Part shown: one piece after another, positions 25,846-35,539 of the stretch
Position numbering within the stretch: the first letter of the stretch is position 1
Layout of the letters: every line of letters begins with the position of its first letter
Origin: Endozoicomonas sp. SCSIO W0465
GTDB taxonomy: Bacteria > Pseudomonadota > Gammaproteobacteria > Pseudomonadales > Endozoicomonadaceae
DNA: 64,000 bases
Assembly (NCBI RefSeq): GCF_023716865.1
Contig: NZ_CP092417.1
Coordinates: 3,884,001-3,948,000, forward strand
Direction: 5' to 3'
Translations under genes and position numbers: made by a program
Notes under the pieces: model-generated
Told to the model about the DNA's origin: nothing
Seen by the model: the letters and a program-made list of their open reading frames with translations, nothing else
Databases searched by the model: none

Positions 25846-26952
25846 TCAATCAGGCATATCGCCATTGAACTCTTCTACCGGGGGGGGGTAAGGAATCCTT
25901 TCGTTCTCATCAGGTTGAAGAGTTGAATATTGTTGCAGTATCTGTTTGATGCGTAACTCTATTTGTTTGATTTTCTTTTTCTCTGAAGATATCTGCTTAT
26001 GAAGGTCATCAATGCTCGTTTCAATAAAACCCGGTGTCATCCATAAATCCGGGTGAAATGGAAAGTCAGAAAGGATACACCTGACTTTACCGAGTTCCAC
26101 ATCAGTCAACACAGATTTAAGTACCTTCAGCAAATCCTTTTGCGATTCATAATTTTTGATCTGCATGAATGTTGATAAAGCTAGACGCACTTCACTAAAT
26201 TCTCGCGGGTATTTGCGGGGTGCTTCTCTTCCAAAAAAATTTCTGAACCAGCTGTTGCTGTTCCGCTGAAGAATTAAATCTATTTCCCGCTGATGGATTA
26301 TCTCTTTTATGTACGCTTTTAACTCTGCGGCTTTACTGTCAGCATAATGATTGTAACGCTGCAGGTTTACTTGATAACTCCTATTCATCATACGTTGATA
26401 CACTGCATTTTCTTCCGGAAGATGAGGGATCAGTATCTCCACCGCCTTGCGATGTTTTTCAATTAAATCCTGATGGTGACTGATAAGTTGACGTTGTTTT
26501 TGTAGCTGACACCTCAGACCATCCCTGACACTCTCGATGCCATCCCTGACACTCTCGATGCCATCCCTGACGATTGGCTTCAAACTGCTTCCAAGCATGT
26601 GGATCCCGGTAACAGCGGCAGCTCCACCGACCATCGCACCAATTACCATGGGATATTCCTTAATGAAACCTTCAATTTTAGCAACCACCCGATCAGCCAG
26701 ATTGGCACCCTCCTCCAGGGTTTTAACGGTTATATTTTGAGCGATATATCCACCTGCACACGCACCTGCGCCAGCCAATGCGAATGTCGTGGTTCCACAG
26801 GGTATTAAATTGGCTTTGGTCCCTTCGACCGCATCATGTCGATAGTAAAAACACCTGAATCGATGAAACAAACCGCTCTTTAATGGACTTGCCTCAGTTG
26901 CTGTATGCTGATCCACGACTGATCCTGGGGCAGTCGCATTACTAACCTGCAT
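25846..26952 (-). CDS. Unrecognised protein: two TM segments, coiled coil and C-terminal poly-C tract
   Basis: A 368-residue protein. ATG 26952 has AAGGAG at good spacing; the frame is open to 26997. The N-terminus is polar and Ser/Thr/Ala-rich. Two Gly/Ala-rich hydrophobic segments follow: TTFALAGAGACAGGYIA (about residues 50-70) and MVIGAMVGGAAAVTGIHML (about 100-120). Next comes a threefold VRDGIES repeat (18-bp tandem repeat) and a long charged helical region with coiled-coil character to the end. The last 20 codons contain nine C in a row (25880-25888), encoding YPPPVEE. I recognise no family. The layout matches the protein at 6925-7410. A host-membrane or effector role is only a guess. 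Confidence 0.65.
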   Translation of the reverse strand: MQVSNATAPGSVVDQHTATEASPLKSGLFHRFRCFYYRHDAVEGTKANLIPCGTTTFALAGAGACAGGYIAQNITVKTLEEGANLADRVVAKIEGFIKEYPMVIGAMVGGAAAVTGIHMLGSSLKPIVRDGIESVRDGIESVRDGLRCQLQKQRQLISHHQDLIEKHRKAVEILIPHLPEENAVYQRMMNRSYQVNLQRYNHYADSKAAELKAYIKEIIHQREIDLILQRNSNSWFRNFFGREAPRKYPREFSEVRLALSTFMQIKNYESQKDLLKVLKSVLTDVELGKVRCILSDFPFHPDLWMTPGFIETSIDDLHKQISSEKKKIKQIELRIKQILQQYSTLQPDENERIPYPPPVEEFNGDMPD

Positions 26953-27203
26953 AACGACACTCCTTGAACTTATCCGGGTAGAATGGCTGGCTGTCAACGT
27001 AAAAAGCCAGTGCCAGATAAGACATCCACTTTCCCAATATGTTCCAAACCGTCAGTAATGTTTATCCCGTCCACCAATACGGGACTGGTCAGGCCAGGCT
27101 GGACATCCGATGATCAACCTGCTGACTATCAAACACCAGCAACAGATACATTGTGAGGGAAGAGAACTGTTCCGGTTTTTCTTTCAGGAACAAGTTATAA
27201 ATA

Positions 27204-28315
27204 TAGGACTTACGCATTGATGACACCGATAAATTTTGGTAGGAGGTGATCCTTCCCCTTTGCAAAACTCTCAATGAAAGCGCCTATTGTCTCTTTAAAC
27301 AGCCCCCGTTGGTGCTGATAAATATTCGTAAACTCCTGCTCTATCTGCATTTTCTGGAGATAAACAAAAGCTAAAATTGCAGCAAATATATGGTTTCTGA
27401 CGGGTCGTTCGCTGCGAACCTGAAAGTGCTCAATATGGCAAACCTGCTTGATCGCCCTGTGAAACTGTTCGATCTGCCAGTGCTGGTCATGGATCTGCTT
27501 GAAGTCATTGCGTTCAAAAGGGACTTCCTCTGGCAAGTAAACCACGTAGTGGCGACGCTGGTCTTTTAGCATCGTCCTGAACAACCGGATCTTACCGAAG
27601 TCTTTGAGCCATACATCCAGACCATTGTCGGGGATGTCGAGGTGTTGAACCTGCTGCCATTTACCTTTTTCCAGTGATACTGTCCTGTTTTTCTCAACGG
27701 CAAACATAAACCCAGTCTGATGGTTTTTAATCGTCTTCAGGTTAGTCGTGCAGCTGTACCAGGAGTCACCGGTAACGAACGCTGGCTTCAGCCCCCATAC
27801 CAGCACTTCAATCAACATTTCACGGAAGTAGTCGTTTTTTGTCTTGTCTTCCGATTTGTCGTATATCCTGTAATTCACCGGCATATGGCGCCCGGATACG
27901 TCGGTGTAATAAAGGGTGATGAGGTTAACTCCCTTAACCACTCGGTGATGTTTACCCGACCAAAAGTGGCCAACCAGTGCCACGGAGTAGCTATAAGGTT
28001 TGTCGAGCACGCTGTCATCAACGCTCAGGGTGCCGCCAATAGGGTTTAAACTTTTGACTGCTTCATCGTACATATCTTTGGGCTGATAGTTTTCACGCTT
28101 AAGAAAGCGGTTTGCGCTATCGTGAGAAAAGTCGGTAACCTCGGCCAGTCTTGTGCATGTTGATGATTTTGGCTCACTAATCAAAAAGCCAATGTATTTT
28201 GCAAGAGTGCATCGTGCAGTGGTCGGTCGAGTGGTAGTTCTCACTTTCATCCCTGAAGACATCTGTTTTTTGGCATTATCAAATTTTAGAGCCTGTTGTC
28301 AATGCGTAAGTCCTA
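27204..28315 (-). mobile_element. Intact insertion sequence (about 1.1 kb)
   Basis: The left end TAGGACTTACGCATTGA (27204-27220) is the exact inverse of the right end (28299-28315), a 17-bp terminal inverted repeat. The single transposase gene fills the element. The flanks are A/T-rich and I could not define a target duplication. Confidence 0.88.
27210..28262 (-). CDS. IS4/IS701-like DDE transposase
   Basis: A 350-residue transposase, apparently intact. Catalytic blocks: SVDDSVLDKPYSYSVALVG (first Asp), AFVTGDSWYSC (second Asp) and HWQIEQFHRAIKQVCHIEHF (Glu, in a Y/W-x2-E-x3-R-type arrangement). The N-terminal helical region has FSHDSANRFLKRENY, typical of IS701/IS4-like DNA binding. Its stop codon lies inside the left terminal repeat. 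Family placement is by motif only. Confidence 0.85.
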   Translation of the reverse strand: MSSGMKVRTTTRPTTARCTLAKYIGFLISEPKSSTCTRLAEVTDFSHDSANRFLKRENYQPKDMYDEAVKSLNPIGGTLSVDDSVLDKPYSYSVALVGHFWSGKHHRVVKGVNLITLYYTDVSGRHMPVNYRIYDKSEDKTKNDYFREMLIEVLVWGLKPAFVTGDSWYSCTTNLKTIKNHQTGFMFAVEKNRTVSLEKGKWQQVQHLDIPDNGLDVWLKDFGKIRLFRTMLKDQRRHYVVYLPEEVPFERNDFKQIHDQHWQIEQFHRAIKQVCHIEHFQVRSERPVRNHIFAAILAFVYLQKMQIEQEFTNIYQHQRGLFKETIGAFIESFAKGKDHLLPKFIGVINA

Positions 28316-28519
28316 AAATAATAAATGATAAGATACCCTGTAGACTAAGCTCTCCCCTTGACAGGAAGACATTCGACAGGAAGACATTCAGCCTGATCAG
28401 CTGATACTATATTTGCACAATCCTATTTCATTTATTTCGATTTACTATTTATTACTGAAACTGTATCCAGTAAAGCTGGCTGCAACATCAGACCAGACAG
28501 ACAATCGTTTTTTTGCTCA

Positions 28520-31108
28520 ATGACCAATACTGACCTTGCTAATCACACTCCAATGATGCAGCAATATCTGCGCATCAAACAGCAGCACAGGGATCACCTG
28601 GTGTTTTACCGCATGGGTGATTTCTATGAACTGTTTTATGACGATGCCAAAAAGGCAGCTCACCTTCTGGATATTACCCTGACCAAACGCGGGCAGTCGG
28701 GTGGTGAACCGATACCCATGGCGGGTATCCCATACCATGCCATGGAGGGTTATCTGGCCAGGTTGATCCGGTTGCGTCAGTCCGTTGCCATTGCCGAGCA
28801 GATTGGTGATCCGGCAACCAGCAAGGGACCCGTTGAGCGCAAGGTGGTGCGCATTTTGACCCCCGGTACCGTCAGTGATGAGGCGTTGCTGGATGAGCGT
28901 CAGGATAATCTGCTGATGGCAGTCACCCGGCGGGAAAACTGCTATGGACTGGCATTCCTTGATATCAGCAGTGGCCGGTTTACGGTACTGGAAGTCGCTG
29001 GTGAGGAAGCTCTGCTGTCAGAGGTGGAACGGCTGAGTCCTGCCGAAGTATTGCTGAATGATGACCGCAACTGGCCCGAAATATTGCTCCGCCGCCCCGG
29101 TTCCAGCAAACGTCCGCCATGGGACTTCGATCATGAGAGTGCTGTTGAGCAATTAACCCGACAGTTCCAGACACAAAGTCTTGATGGGTTTGGCTGCAGC
29201 CACTTAACACTGGCTATTGAGGCTGCTGGCTGTCTGCTGCAGTATGCCCGGGAAACACAACGAACCGCTCTGCCCCATATTCGCGCCCTGTTCCAGGAAA
29301 ACCGGGAAGAGAGTGTGGTACTGGATGCCGCCAGCCGGAAAAATCTGGAACTGACCACCAATATGAATGGTGGCCGGGAGCACACGGTAGCAGCCGTACT
29401 GGATCGCACTGCAACCGCCATGGGTAGTCGTTTGCTGGGACGCTGGATCAATCGCCCACTGCGCACTATTGAGAAACTGCAGGCACGGCAGTCAGCCATC
29501 ACGGCCCTGAAAGAGGGCTTTCATTTTGAGACCCTCTACCCCATTCTCAAAAATATCGGCGACATTGAACGCATTCTTGCCAGGGTTGCCCTCAAGTCTG
29601 CCCGGCCACGAGATCTGGCAAGATTAAGGGATGCCCTGCAGCAACTGCCAGAACTGCAGCAACAACTTGCAACGATTAACAGTCAGTCTATACAGCAACT
29701 GGCAGAAGGTATCAGTGAACACCCTGAACTCGAAGCATTATTGACCCGGGCGATCATCGAGAACCCTCCCGTGGTGATCCGTGACGGTGGCGTGATCGGC
29801 GAAGGTTTTGATGCCGAACTGGATGAACTTCGTTCTATCAGTGAAAATGCTGGCGACTATCTGGTTCAAATGGAATTACGGGAGCGTGAGCGCACCGGCC
29901 TGCCCAGCCTGAAAGTGGGCTATAACCGGGTACACGGTTACTATATCGAGTTGAGCCGTCGGGAATCTGAAAATGCCCCGGTAGACTACATTCGCCGTCA
30001 GACCCTGAAGAATAGCGAACGCTTTATTACCCCGGAGCTGAAATCGTTTGAAGACAAGGCGTTATCCAGTAAGAGTCGGGCTCTGGCCCGGGAAAAAGCA
30101 CTCTACGATGAGCTTCTGGACGGACTGGTGGAACAACTGGGGCCGCTTCAGGAGTGCTCCATGGCGCTGTCTGAACTGGATGTACTCAGCAATCTGGCGG
30201 AACGGGCTGAGACACTGAATTTCTGCCGTCCTGAAATTTTGCAAAGCCCCGGGATTACCATTGTTGAAGGCCGCCACCCGGTTGTTGAGCAGGTGCTGGA
30301 CGAACCCTTTGTGGCAAACAATGTCACCTTCAATGTTCAACGCCGAATGTTGATTATCACCGGCCCTAATATGGGTGGTAAATCGACCTATATGCGACAG
30401 ACGGCACTGATTGTATTACTCGCCCATATTGGCAGTTTTGTTCCCGCATCTCAGGCCCGTATTGGTCTGGTCGATCGAATTTTTACCCGTATCGGTTCTT
30501 CGGATGACCTGGCCGGTGGTCGTTCAACCTTTATGGTGGAAATGACGGAAACTGCCAATATTCTTCACAATGCCACCGACCAAAGCCTGGTGCTGATGGA
30601 CGAAATCGGTCGCGGAACAAGCACTTTCGACGGGCTATCGCTGGCCTGGGCCTGCGCTCAATATCTGGCTGATTCAGTACGCGCATTTACTCTGTTTGCC
30701 ACTCACTACTTCGAGCTAACCCAGTTACCGGAAGAATGCCATACGGTCGTGAACGTACATCTCAATGCAACGGAACACGACGATCGTATTGTCTTTCTCC
30801 ATGCGGTGCAGGAAGGCCCTGCCAACCAGAGCTATGGCCTGCAGGTGGCACAACTGGCCGGAGTACCACGGCATGTCATAAACCAGGCACGACAGAAACT
30901 GGCCATGTTGGAACAGCATGAACCAGCACTCTCACAGCCTGTCGCAAAACCATCGGGTAAAGCTGCTTTTACGCCTCAGGCTGACCTGTTTGCCAGTCCT
31001 GAACCACACCCGGCTGTTGAGGTTCTGGATAAAACAGACGTGGATAACCTGACACCCCGCCAAGCTCTGGAACTGCTCTATACTCTCAAAGGGCTGACAA
31101 GGGGCTGA
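28520..31108 (+). CDS. mutS: DNA mismatch repair protein MutS
   Basis: An 862-residue ATPase that recognises mismatches and starts methyl-directed repair. The N-terminal mismatch-reading motif is FYRMGDFYELFYDDA (Phe-X-Glu). The clamp and lever domains fill the middle. The C-terminal ATPase has Walker A GPNMGGKSTYMRQ, the DDLAGGRSTFMVEM signature, Walker B LVLMDEIGRGTSTFDG and FATHYFELT. The final helix-turn-helix and the tail PRQALELLYTLKGL match E. coli MutS (853). There is no clear ribosome site before ATG 28520. It lies next to fdxA-rpoS as in pseudomonads and relatives. Confidence 0.97.
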   Translation: MTNTDLANHTPMMQQYLRIKQQHRDHLVFYRMGDFYELFYDDAKKAAHLLDITLTKRGQSGGEPIPMAGIPYHAMEGYLARLIRLRQSVAIAEQIGDPATSKGPVERKVVRILTPGTVSDEALLDERQDNLLMAVTRRENCYGLAFLDISSGRFTVLEVAGEEALLSEVERLSPAEVLLNDDRNWPEILLRRPGSSKRPPWDFDHESAVEQLTRQFQTQSLDGFGCSHLTLAIEAAGCLLQYARETQRTALPHIRALFQENREESVVLDAASRKNLELTTNMNGGREHTVAAVLDRTATAMGSRLLGRWINRPLRTIEKLQARQSAITALKEGFHFETLYPILKNIGDIERILARVALKSARPRDLARLRDALQQLPELQQQLATINSQSIQQLAEGISEHPELEALLTRAIIENPPVVIRDGGVIGEGFDAELDELRSISENAGDYLVQMELRERERTGLPSLKVGYNRVHGYYIELSRRESENAPVDYIRRQTLKNSERFITPELKSFEDKALSSKSRALAREKALYDELLDGLVEQLGPLQECSMALSELDVLSNLAERAETLNFCRPEILQSPGITIVEGRHPVVEQVLDEPFVANNVTFNVQRRMLIITGPNMGGKSTYMRQTALIVLLAHIGSFVPASQARIGLVDRIFTRIGSSDDLAGGRSTFMVEMTETANILHNATDQSLVLMDEIGRGTSTFDGLSLAWACAQYLADSVRAFTLFATHYFELTQLPEECHTVVNVHLNATEHDDRIVFLHAVQEGPANQSYGLQVAQLAGVPRHVINQARQKLAMLEQHEPALSQPVAKPSGKAAFTPQADLFASPEPHPAVEVLDKTDVDNLTPRQALELLYTLKGLTRG

Positions 31109-31171
31109 GCAAATAACAGGTCATTTTTATACCCCGATTACTCTTCTGAGCCCTCAGGGTATAAGGTTATG

Positions 31172-31198
31172 GTAATCCCCGCTATCCAGCGGGATTAC
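31172..31198 (+). terminator. Stem-loop between mutS and fdxA
   Basis: GTAATCCCCGCT (31172-31183) pairs with AGCGGGATTAC (31188-31198) across loop ATCC, with one bulged C. There is no T-run after it, so it may be a terminator or a 5' leader hairpin of fdxA. Confidence 0.4.
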
Positions 31199-31351
31199 AA
31201 CTCTGGTAAACTTGCCCGAACTTTTTGTATCGTCATCGTAATGTTTCAGGTCTCATGATGAAATGCTTCCGGAACACTGGTTGTCCTCACGGAAAAAACA
31301 GTAAAACCGGACGGTACGTTTTTTAGTCAGATCAAATGGAGTTTAACCACC

Positions 31352-31675
31352 ATGGCTTTCGTAGTGGGTGAAAACTGCATCAAGTGCAAATACACCGATT
31401 GCGTGGAAGTCTGTCCTGTGGACTGCTTCTATGAAGGACCAAACTTCCTGGTTATTCACCCGGATGAATGTATTGACTGCGCTCTTTGTGAGCCAGAGTG
31501 TCCGGCAAACGCTATTTTCTCCGAAGATGAGGTTCCCGAAGATCAGCAGGAGTTCATCGAACTGAACGCCGTTCTCGCTGACGTCTGGGAAAACATCACC
31601 GAGAAAAAAGATCCTCTCCCTGATGCAGCAGAGTGGGATGGTGTGAAGGGCAAGCTGGACCAGCTGGAACGCTGA
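31352..31675 (+). CDS. fdxA: Seven-iron ferredoxin FdxA
   Basis: A 107-residue ferredoxin with one [3Fe-4S] and one [4Fe-4S] cluster. The cluster ligands are in CIKCKYTDCVEVCPVDC and CIDCALCEPECP. The C-terminal extension DVWENITEKKDPLPDAAEW is typical of the Azotobacter FdI / Pseudomonas FdxA type. GGAG precedes the ATG. The location beside rpoS and mutS is conserved in pseudomonads and related groups. It acts as a low-potential electron carrier; the partner is unknown. Confidence 0.96.
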   Translation: MAFVVGENCIKCKYTDCVEVCPVDCFYEGPNFLVIHPDECIDCALCEPECPANAIFSEDEVPEDQQEFIELNAVLADVWENITEKKDPLPDAAEWDGVKGKLDQLER

Positions 31676-31707
31676 GTTCAATAGAGTGATTGCTGAGGAA
31701 CAATGAT

Positions 31708-31740
31708 AAAAAAGCCATGAGAGTTATCCATGGCTTTTTT
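31708..31740. terminator. Bidirectional rho-independent terminator between fdxA and rpoS
   Basis: AAAAAAGCCATG and CATGGCTTTTTT form a 12-bp stem around a 9-base loop, with A-run and T-run on the two sides, between the convergent fdxA and rpoS genes. It can serve both. Confidence 0.9.
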
Positions 31741-31766
31741 ATTGACAGTGATTCAATACCCGACCA

Positions 31767-32798
31767 TCAATTAAACAGAGACTCCCCTGACAAACCCTGC
31801 TTTTCAAGAATAGAGCGAAGCCGTTTCAATGCCTCGACCTGAATCTGTCTTACCCGTTCACGGGTCAAACCAATCTCTTTACCGACTTCCTCAAGCGTAC
31901 TGGTTTCGTAGCCCCTCAGCCCAAACCGGCGGGCAACCACCTCTCTCTGTTTTTCTGATAGCTCACCTAACCAACGGTCGAGACTATCATTAAGATCCAG
32001 GTCCTGTAACAGTTCTGCCGGGTCAGCGCCTTTCTCGTCAGAAATCGTATCCAGAATGGATTTATCAGAGTCAGGTCCCAGTGGCGTATCAACCGAAGTC
32101 ACCCGCTCATTGAGACCGAGCATCCGCTTGACATCAGCGACCGGCTTATCCAGCAGCTGCGCTATTTCTTCCGGACTGGGATCATGATCCAGCTTCTGGG
32201 TTAATTCCCTGGCAGCCCTGAGATAGACGTTCAGTTCTTTAACAACATGAATAGGCAGACGAATGGTACGGGTCTGGTTCATGATCGCCCGCTCAATCGT
32301 CTGTCGTATCCACCAGGTAGCGTAAGTTGAAAAACGGAATCCACGTTCAGGATCAAATTTCTCAACCGCACGAATCAGACCAAGGTTACCTTCCTCAATC
32401 AGATCAAGCAGTGTCAGACCTCGATTGACATAGCGCCTGGAGATTTTAACAACCAGCCGCAGATTACTTTCAATCATACGGCGCCTGCCTGCTTCCACCC
32501 CTTTTCGGGCGAGGCGGGCGTAGTGAACCTCTTCCTCGGGGGTGAGGAGCGGTGAAAAGCCAATCTCATTCAGGTATAGCTGGGTTGCATCGATGGCTTT
32601 GTAAAACCCGTCATCTTCTTTTCGACGACTGGCATTTATCGAAGACACAACCGTAGATTGCGGCTTATCGATATCATCGCTCTCGTCAACCATTTCAATG
32701 AGTTCACCGGAATTTCCGTCCGGGCTCAATCCATCCTGTCCCTGGATTACATCGTCAGCATAACTGCTTAGCTCTGCGTCATCCCTCTTCGATGCCAT
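31767..32798 (-). CDS. rpoS: RNA polymerase sigma factor RpoS
   Basis: A 343-residue group 2 sigma-70 factor for stationary phase and general stress. Region 1.2 is ATQLYLNEIGFSPLLTPEEE, region 2 has EGNLGLIRAVEKFDPERGF and FSTYATWWIRQTIERAIM, region 3 RTIRLPIHVVKELN, and region 4 ends in ETSTLEEVGKEIGLTRERVR. ATG 32798 (MASKRDDAEL) fits; the frame is open to 32948 but that part is not sigma-like. It lies just downstream of nlpD, so an rpoS promoter inside nlpD is expected from known gammaproteobacterial organisation. Confidence 0.96.
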   Translation of the reverse strand: MASKRDDAELSSYADDVIQGQDGLSPDGNSGELIEMVDESDDIDKPQSTVVSSINASRRKEDDGFYKAIDATQLYLNEIGFSPLLTPEEEVHYARLARKGVEAGRRRMIESNLRLVVKISRRYVNRGLTLLDLIEEGNLGLIRAVEKFDPERGFRFSTYATWWIRQTIERAIMNQTRTIRLPIHVVKELNVYLRAARELTQKLDHDPSPEEIAQLLDKPVADVKRMLGLNERVTSVDTPLGPDSDKSILDTISDEKGADPAELLQDLDLNDSLDRWLGELSEKQREVVARRFGLRGYETSTLEEVGKEIGLTRERVRQIQVEALKRLRSILEKQGLSGESLFN

Positions 32799-32901
32799 AA
32801 GAGTTAGTCCTATCCGAAAGTCCCACTCTATGTCGGGCAACCCAAGGCTGCTCCGACACCCGTGAGATCCCTCTACTACAAACAGCCACTGACCTTCGTT
32901 A

Positions 32902-33684
32902 TCAGCGCCCTGGCAGGTATCCCATCGGGTCGACCGGTTTACCATCACGCCGAATTTCGAAGTGCAGCTTAGGCTCCGTCGTTCCTGTAGAACCTATTTC
33001 GGCTATCTTCTGGCCCGCTTTAACTGAGTCTCCCTCATGCACCAATAGATCCCTGTTGTGCGCATATGCGCTCAGATAGCTACTATTATGTTTCAAAATA
33101 ATCAGCCTGCCATAGCCGGACAGGTCACTTCCTGCGTACACTACCTTACCACTGGCTGCTGCCTTAACAGGCTCTCCTAATTTGCCGCCAATATCAATCC
33201 CTTTGTTAACGGGCATTTGGAGCGAATAAGCGGAAATAATTTTTCCGTCCGCAGGCCATTGCCAACCTCCGCTGGTAAAAGAGGAACTTTTTTGTGCCGG
33301 ACTTTTCATTGTGTATTTTTTGACCGGAACATTGCTTTTGGCAACTACCTCTTTAGGTTGACTGGCTGGCGTTCCCGAAGGCTTGACAGCCTCATACCGG
33401 CGGATAGATAAATTTATTTTCTGACCCGGATAGATGGTGTAAGGGCTTCGAATGTTATTATTTTGGGCCAACTCTCTGAAATCTCGGCTATAAAACCAGG
33501 CAATGGCGTAAAGAGTTTCACCTCTTTGCACAATATGTTGACCTGAAGTCACCTTCGGTGGTGATCTCAGGTCAGTAACTATGACCCTGGCCGGATCATG
33601 GCTGCAACTCGCAATTAGCAGGCAGGCTGTTAGAAAAAGTATTTTTTTTGAGCAATCACTCAAACTAATCCGAGTGATTTTCAT
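32902..33684 (-). CDS. nlpD: Lipoprotein NlpD (LysM plus degenerate LytM)
   Basis: A 260-residue outer-membrane lipoprotein. The signal is KKILFLTACLLIASC with the lipobox cysteine at about residue 27. The LysM domain (about 55-100) begins HIVQRGETLYAIAWFYSRD. The C-terminal M23/LytM domain has NKGIDIGGKLGEPVKAAASG and PKLHFEIRRDGKPVDP. The first zinc-ligand position has Asn in place of His, consistent with the inactive LytM domain of NlpD/EnvC, which activate amidases for daughter-cell separation rather than cutting peptidoglycan. ATG 33684 is one of two possible starts (33720 the other). Confidence 0.93.
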   Translation of the reverse strand: MKITRISLSDCSKKILFLTACLLIASCSHDPARVIVTDLRSPPKVTSGQHIVQRGETLYAIAWFYSRDFRELAQNNNIRSPYTIYPGQKINLSIRRYEAVKPSGTPASQPKEVVAKSNVPVKKYTMKSPAQKSSSFTSGGWQWPADGKIISAYSLQMPVNKGIDIGGKLGEPVKAAASGKVVYAGSDLSGYGRLIILKHNSSYLSAYAHNRDLLVHEGDSVKAGQKIAEIGSTGTTEPKLHFEIRRDGKPVDPMGYLPGR

Positions 33685-33821
33685 GAAATCCAACACTTTA
33701 TCAACTCCACTACCCGACATAATCTCAAGAACTTTTTATTAAATAACGTGATATAAAAAATAATTAATAATTTAAAATATTATACAAATATTGGCATTTT
33801 TACCTTTACCTGCGTGCCAGC

Positions 33822-34751
33822 TCAGTGCTTTCTACTACCTTTCCACTCAATTATCGCCACCAAAACAATGGCAAAAATCATCAGTCCAATAGATTCAACC
33901 AGATAAGCAGGCTGCCCGGTAATCCCCTCATAATTCATCGGAGAAACATTAGTCTGAATCAGAGGAACCAAATCTCCAGAGCTGTTAACCCGTGATTCCA
34001 ATGTCACCTTCCATGGCCAAACTTTGCCCAGAGCCCCGAGCATCAAGCCGGTCAGCAATGAAATTGCCAGGTCACGGTGCTTTTTTAAAAGCCATGACAA
34101 GACATGGGAAAAGCTGAGCAACCCCCCAATACAGCCGAGGCCAAAGATCATCAGCACAGTGAAATTCAAACTCTTAACGGCATCAATCACCGGGCTATAC
34201 AGTCCCATCATCAGTAGAATAAAGCTACCGGAAATCCCCGGCAGAATCATGGCGCAGATCGCAATGGCACCGGCAAAAAACAGGATCACCGGCTCTGGCT
34301 CAAGACTGTTTGGTGTTAAAACACCTACTGCATAAGCGATCACAATACCAGCGATCAGGGTGAAAAGGGTCGAAATGTTCCAGTGATGGACCTGACGAAT
34401 CATATGCAGCCCGGATACCAGAATCAGACCAAAAAAGAATGCCCAAAGCATCTCTGGACAGGTAACCAGAAACCAGGTGATAACATGGGCAAATAACAGA
34501 ATGCTGGTGAGTACGCCACCGAATACACACACCAGAAACGTGCCGTCTATCCTTCGCCATATACCTGCAACACCTTCGTGACCAAGTACTTTTAATAACG
34601 ATGGGTTTATACTTTTCAATGCATTCAACAGCCGGTCATAAATACCGGTAATAAACGCGATGGTGCCACCGGAAACGCCCGGCACAACATCTGCAGCCCC
34701 CATGGCTATTCCCTTGGCTATCAGGGCAAAGTAAGAAGAAAGATTCGACAT
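33822..34751 (-). CDS. DUF368 family membrane protein, predicted undecaprenyl-phosphate translocase
   Basis: A 309-residue integral membrane protein. The hallmark is GAADVVPGVSGGTIAFITG near the N-terminus and a second copy-like segment ICAMILPGISGSFILLMMG in the second half, typical of DUF368. ATG 34751 has AAGGTC upstream. DUF368 proteins (PopT) have been reported to return undecaprenyl phosphate across the cytoplasmic membrane for reuse in cell-wall synthesis; that function is by family only. Its position between pcm and nlpD is not the enterobacterial order. Confidence 0.9.
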   Translation of the reverse strand: MSNLSSYFALIAKGIAMGAADVVPGVSGGTIAFITGIYDRLLNALKSINPSLLKVLGHEGVAGIWRRIDGTFLVCVFGGVLTSILLFAHVITWFLVTCPEMLWAFFFGLILVSGLHMIRQVHHWNISTLFTLIAGIVIAYAVGVLTPNSLEPEPVILFFAGAIAICAMILPGISGSFILLMMGLYSPVIDAVKSLNFTVLMIFGLGCIGGLLSFSHVLSWLLKKHRDLAISLLTGLMLGALGKVWPWKVTLESRVNSSGDLVPLIQTNVSPMNYEGITGQPAYLVESIGLMIFAIVLVAIIEWKGSRKH

Positions 34752-34870
34752 GTTATGACCTTTGGAGCAGAGGTTAGGTAAAGGGTAATAATAACCATCA
34801 GCCATCCCGGACTGACTACTTGTAGCTTGGGTACGTTGAAAAAAAGAACGCAACGTCTTTTGATCAAGTA

Positions 34871-35539
34871 TCAGCCTATAACGCCAGCCAGCAACGGTAC
34901 AAACCGGACAGCTTCCAACACCTTTCGCTGATACTCATCACCATTTCTGGTCACCAGCACAAGATCCTGAACATCGCTTCCCCCCACGGGAATCACCAGC
35001 CTGCCACCTTCTGGGGAAAGCTGGCTTAACAATTCTTCAGGGATTTTCCCGGGTGCCGCCGTTACCACGATGCCATCAAATGGACTTTCCCCAGGCCACC
35101 CCATACCACCATCAGTATGACGCAGACGTACATTATTGAGAGATAATCTTGACAGTCTCTGCCTTGCCTTCTCCTGCAATGGTCTGATGCGTTCCACGGA
35201 ATAGACCTTAGCCACCAGAGAAGCAAGCACCGCTGTCTGGTAACCGGATCCGGTACCAATTTCCAGCACCTTGTTTCGTTCACCCGGGGCCAACAGTACT
35301 TCCGTCATTCTGGCTACAATATACGGCTGGGACAGCGTCTGGTTGTGACCAATCGGCAGTGCTGTGTCTTCATAAGCACGATGGGCCAATGCCTCATCAA
35401 GAAAAAGATGACGGGGAATGGTGCGAATGGCATTCAGAACTGTCGTGGACTGAATGCCCTGATCCTGCAGACGCTGAATCAGTCGCTCTCTGGTCCGGCG
35501 TGACGTCATACCGATACCATCAATTTCAAGATCCCTCAT
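34871..35539 (-). CDS. pcm: Protein-L-isoaspartate O-methyltransferase
   Basis: A 222-residue SAM-dependent methyltransferase that methylates isoaspartyl residues to start repair of aged proteins. The SAM-binding motif is VLEIGTGSGYQTAVLA; PIGHNQTLSQPYIVARM and VVTAAPGKIPEELL are family signatures. The start at 35539 overlaps the surE stop (ATGA), suggesting translational coupling. Other starts (35557, 35509) are possible. Confidence 0.94.
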   Translation of the reverse strand: MRDLEIDGIGMTSRRTRERLIQRLQDQGIQSTTVLNAIRTIPRHLFLDEALAHRAYEDTALPIGHNQTLSQPYIVARMTEVLLAPGERNKVLEIGTGSGYQTAVLASLVAKVYSVERIRPLQEKARQRLSRLSLNNVRLRHTDGGMGWPGESPFDGIVVTAAPGKIPEELLSQLSPEGGRLVIPVGGSDVQDLVLVTRNGDEYQRKVLEAVRFVPLLAGVIG

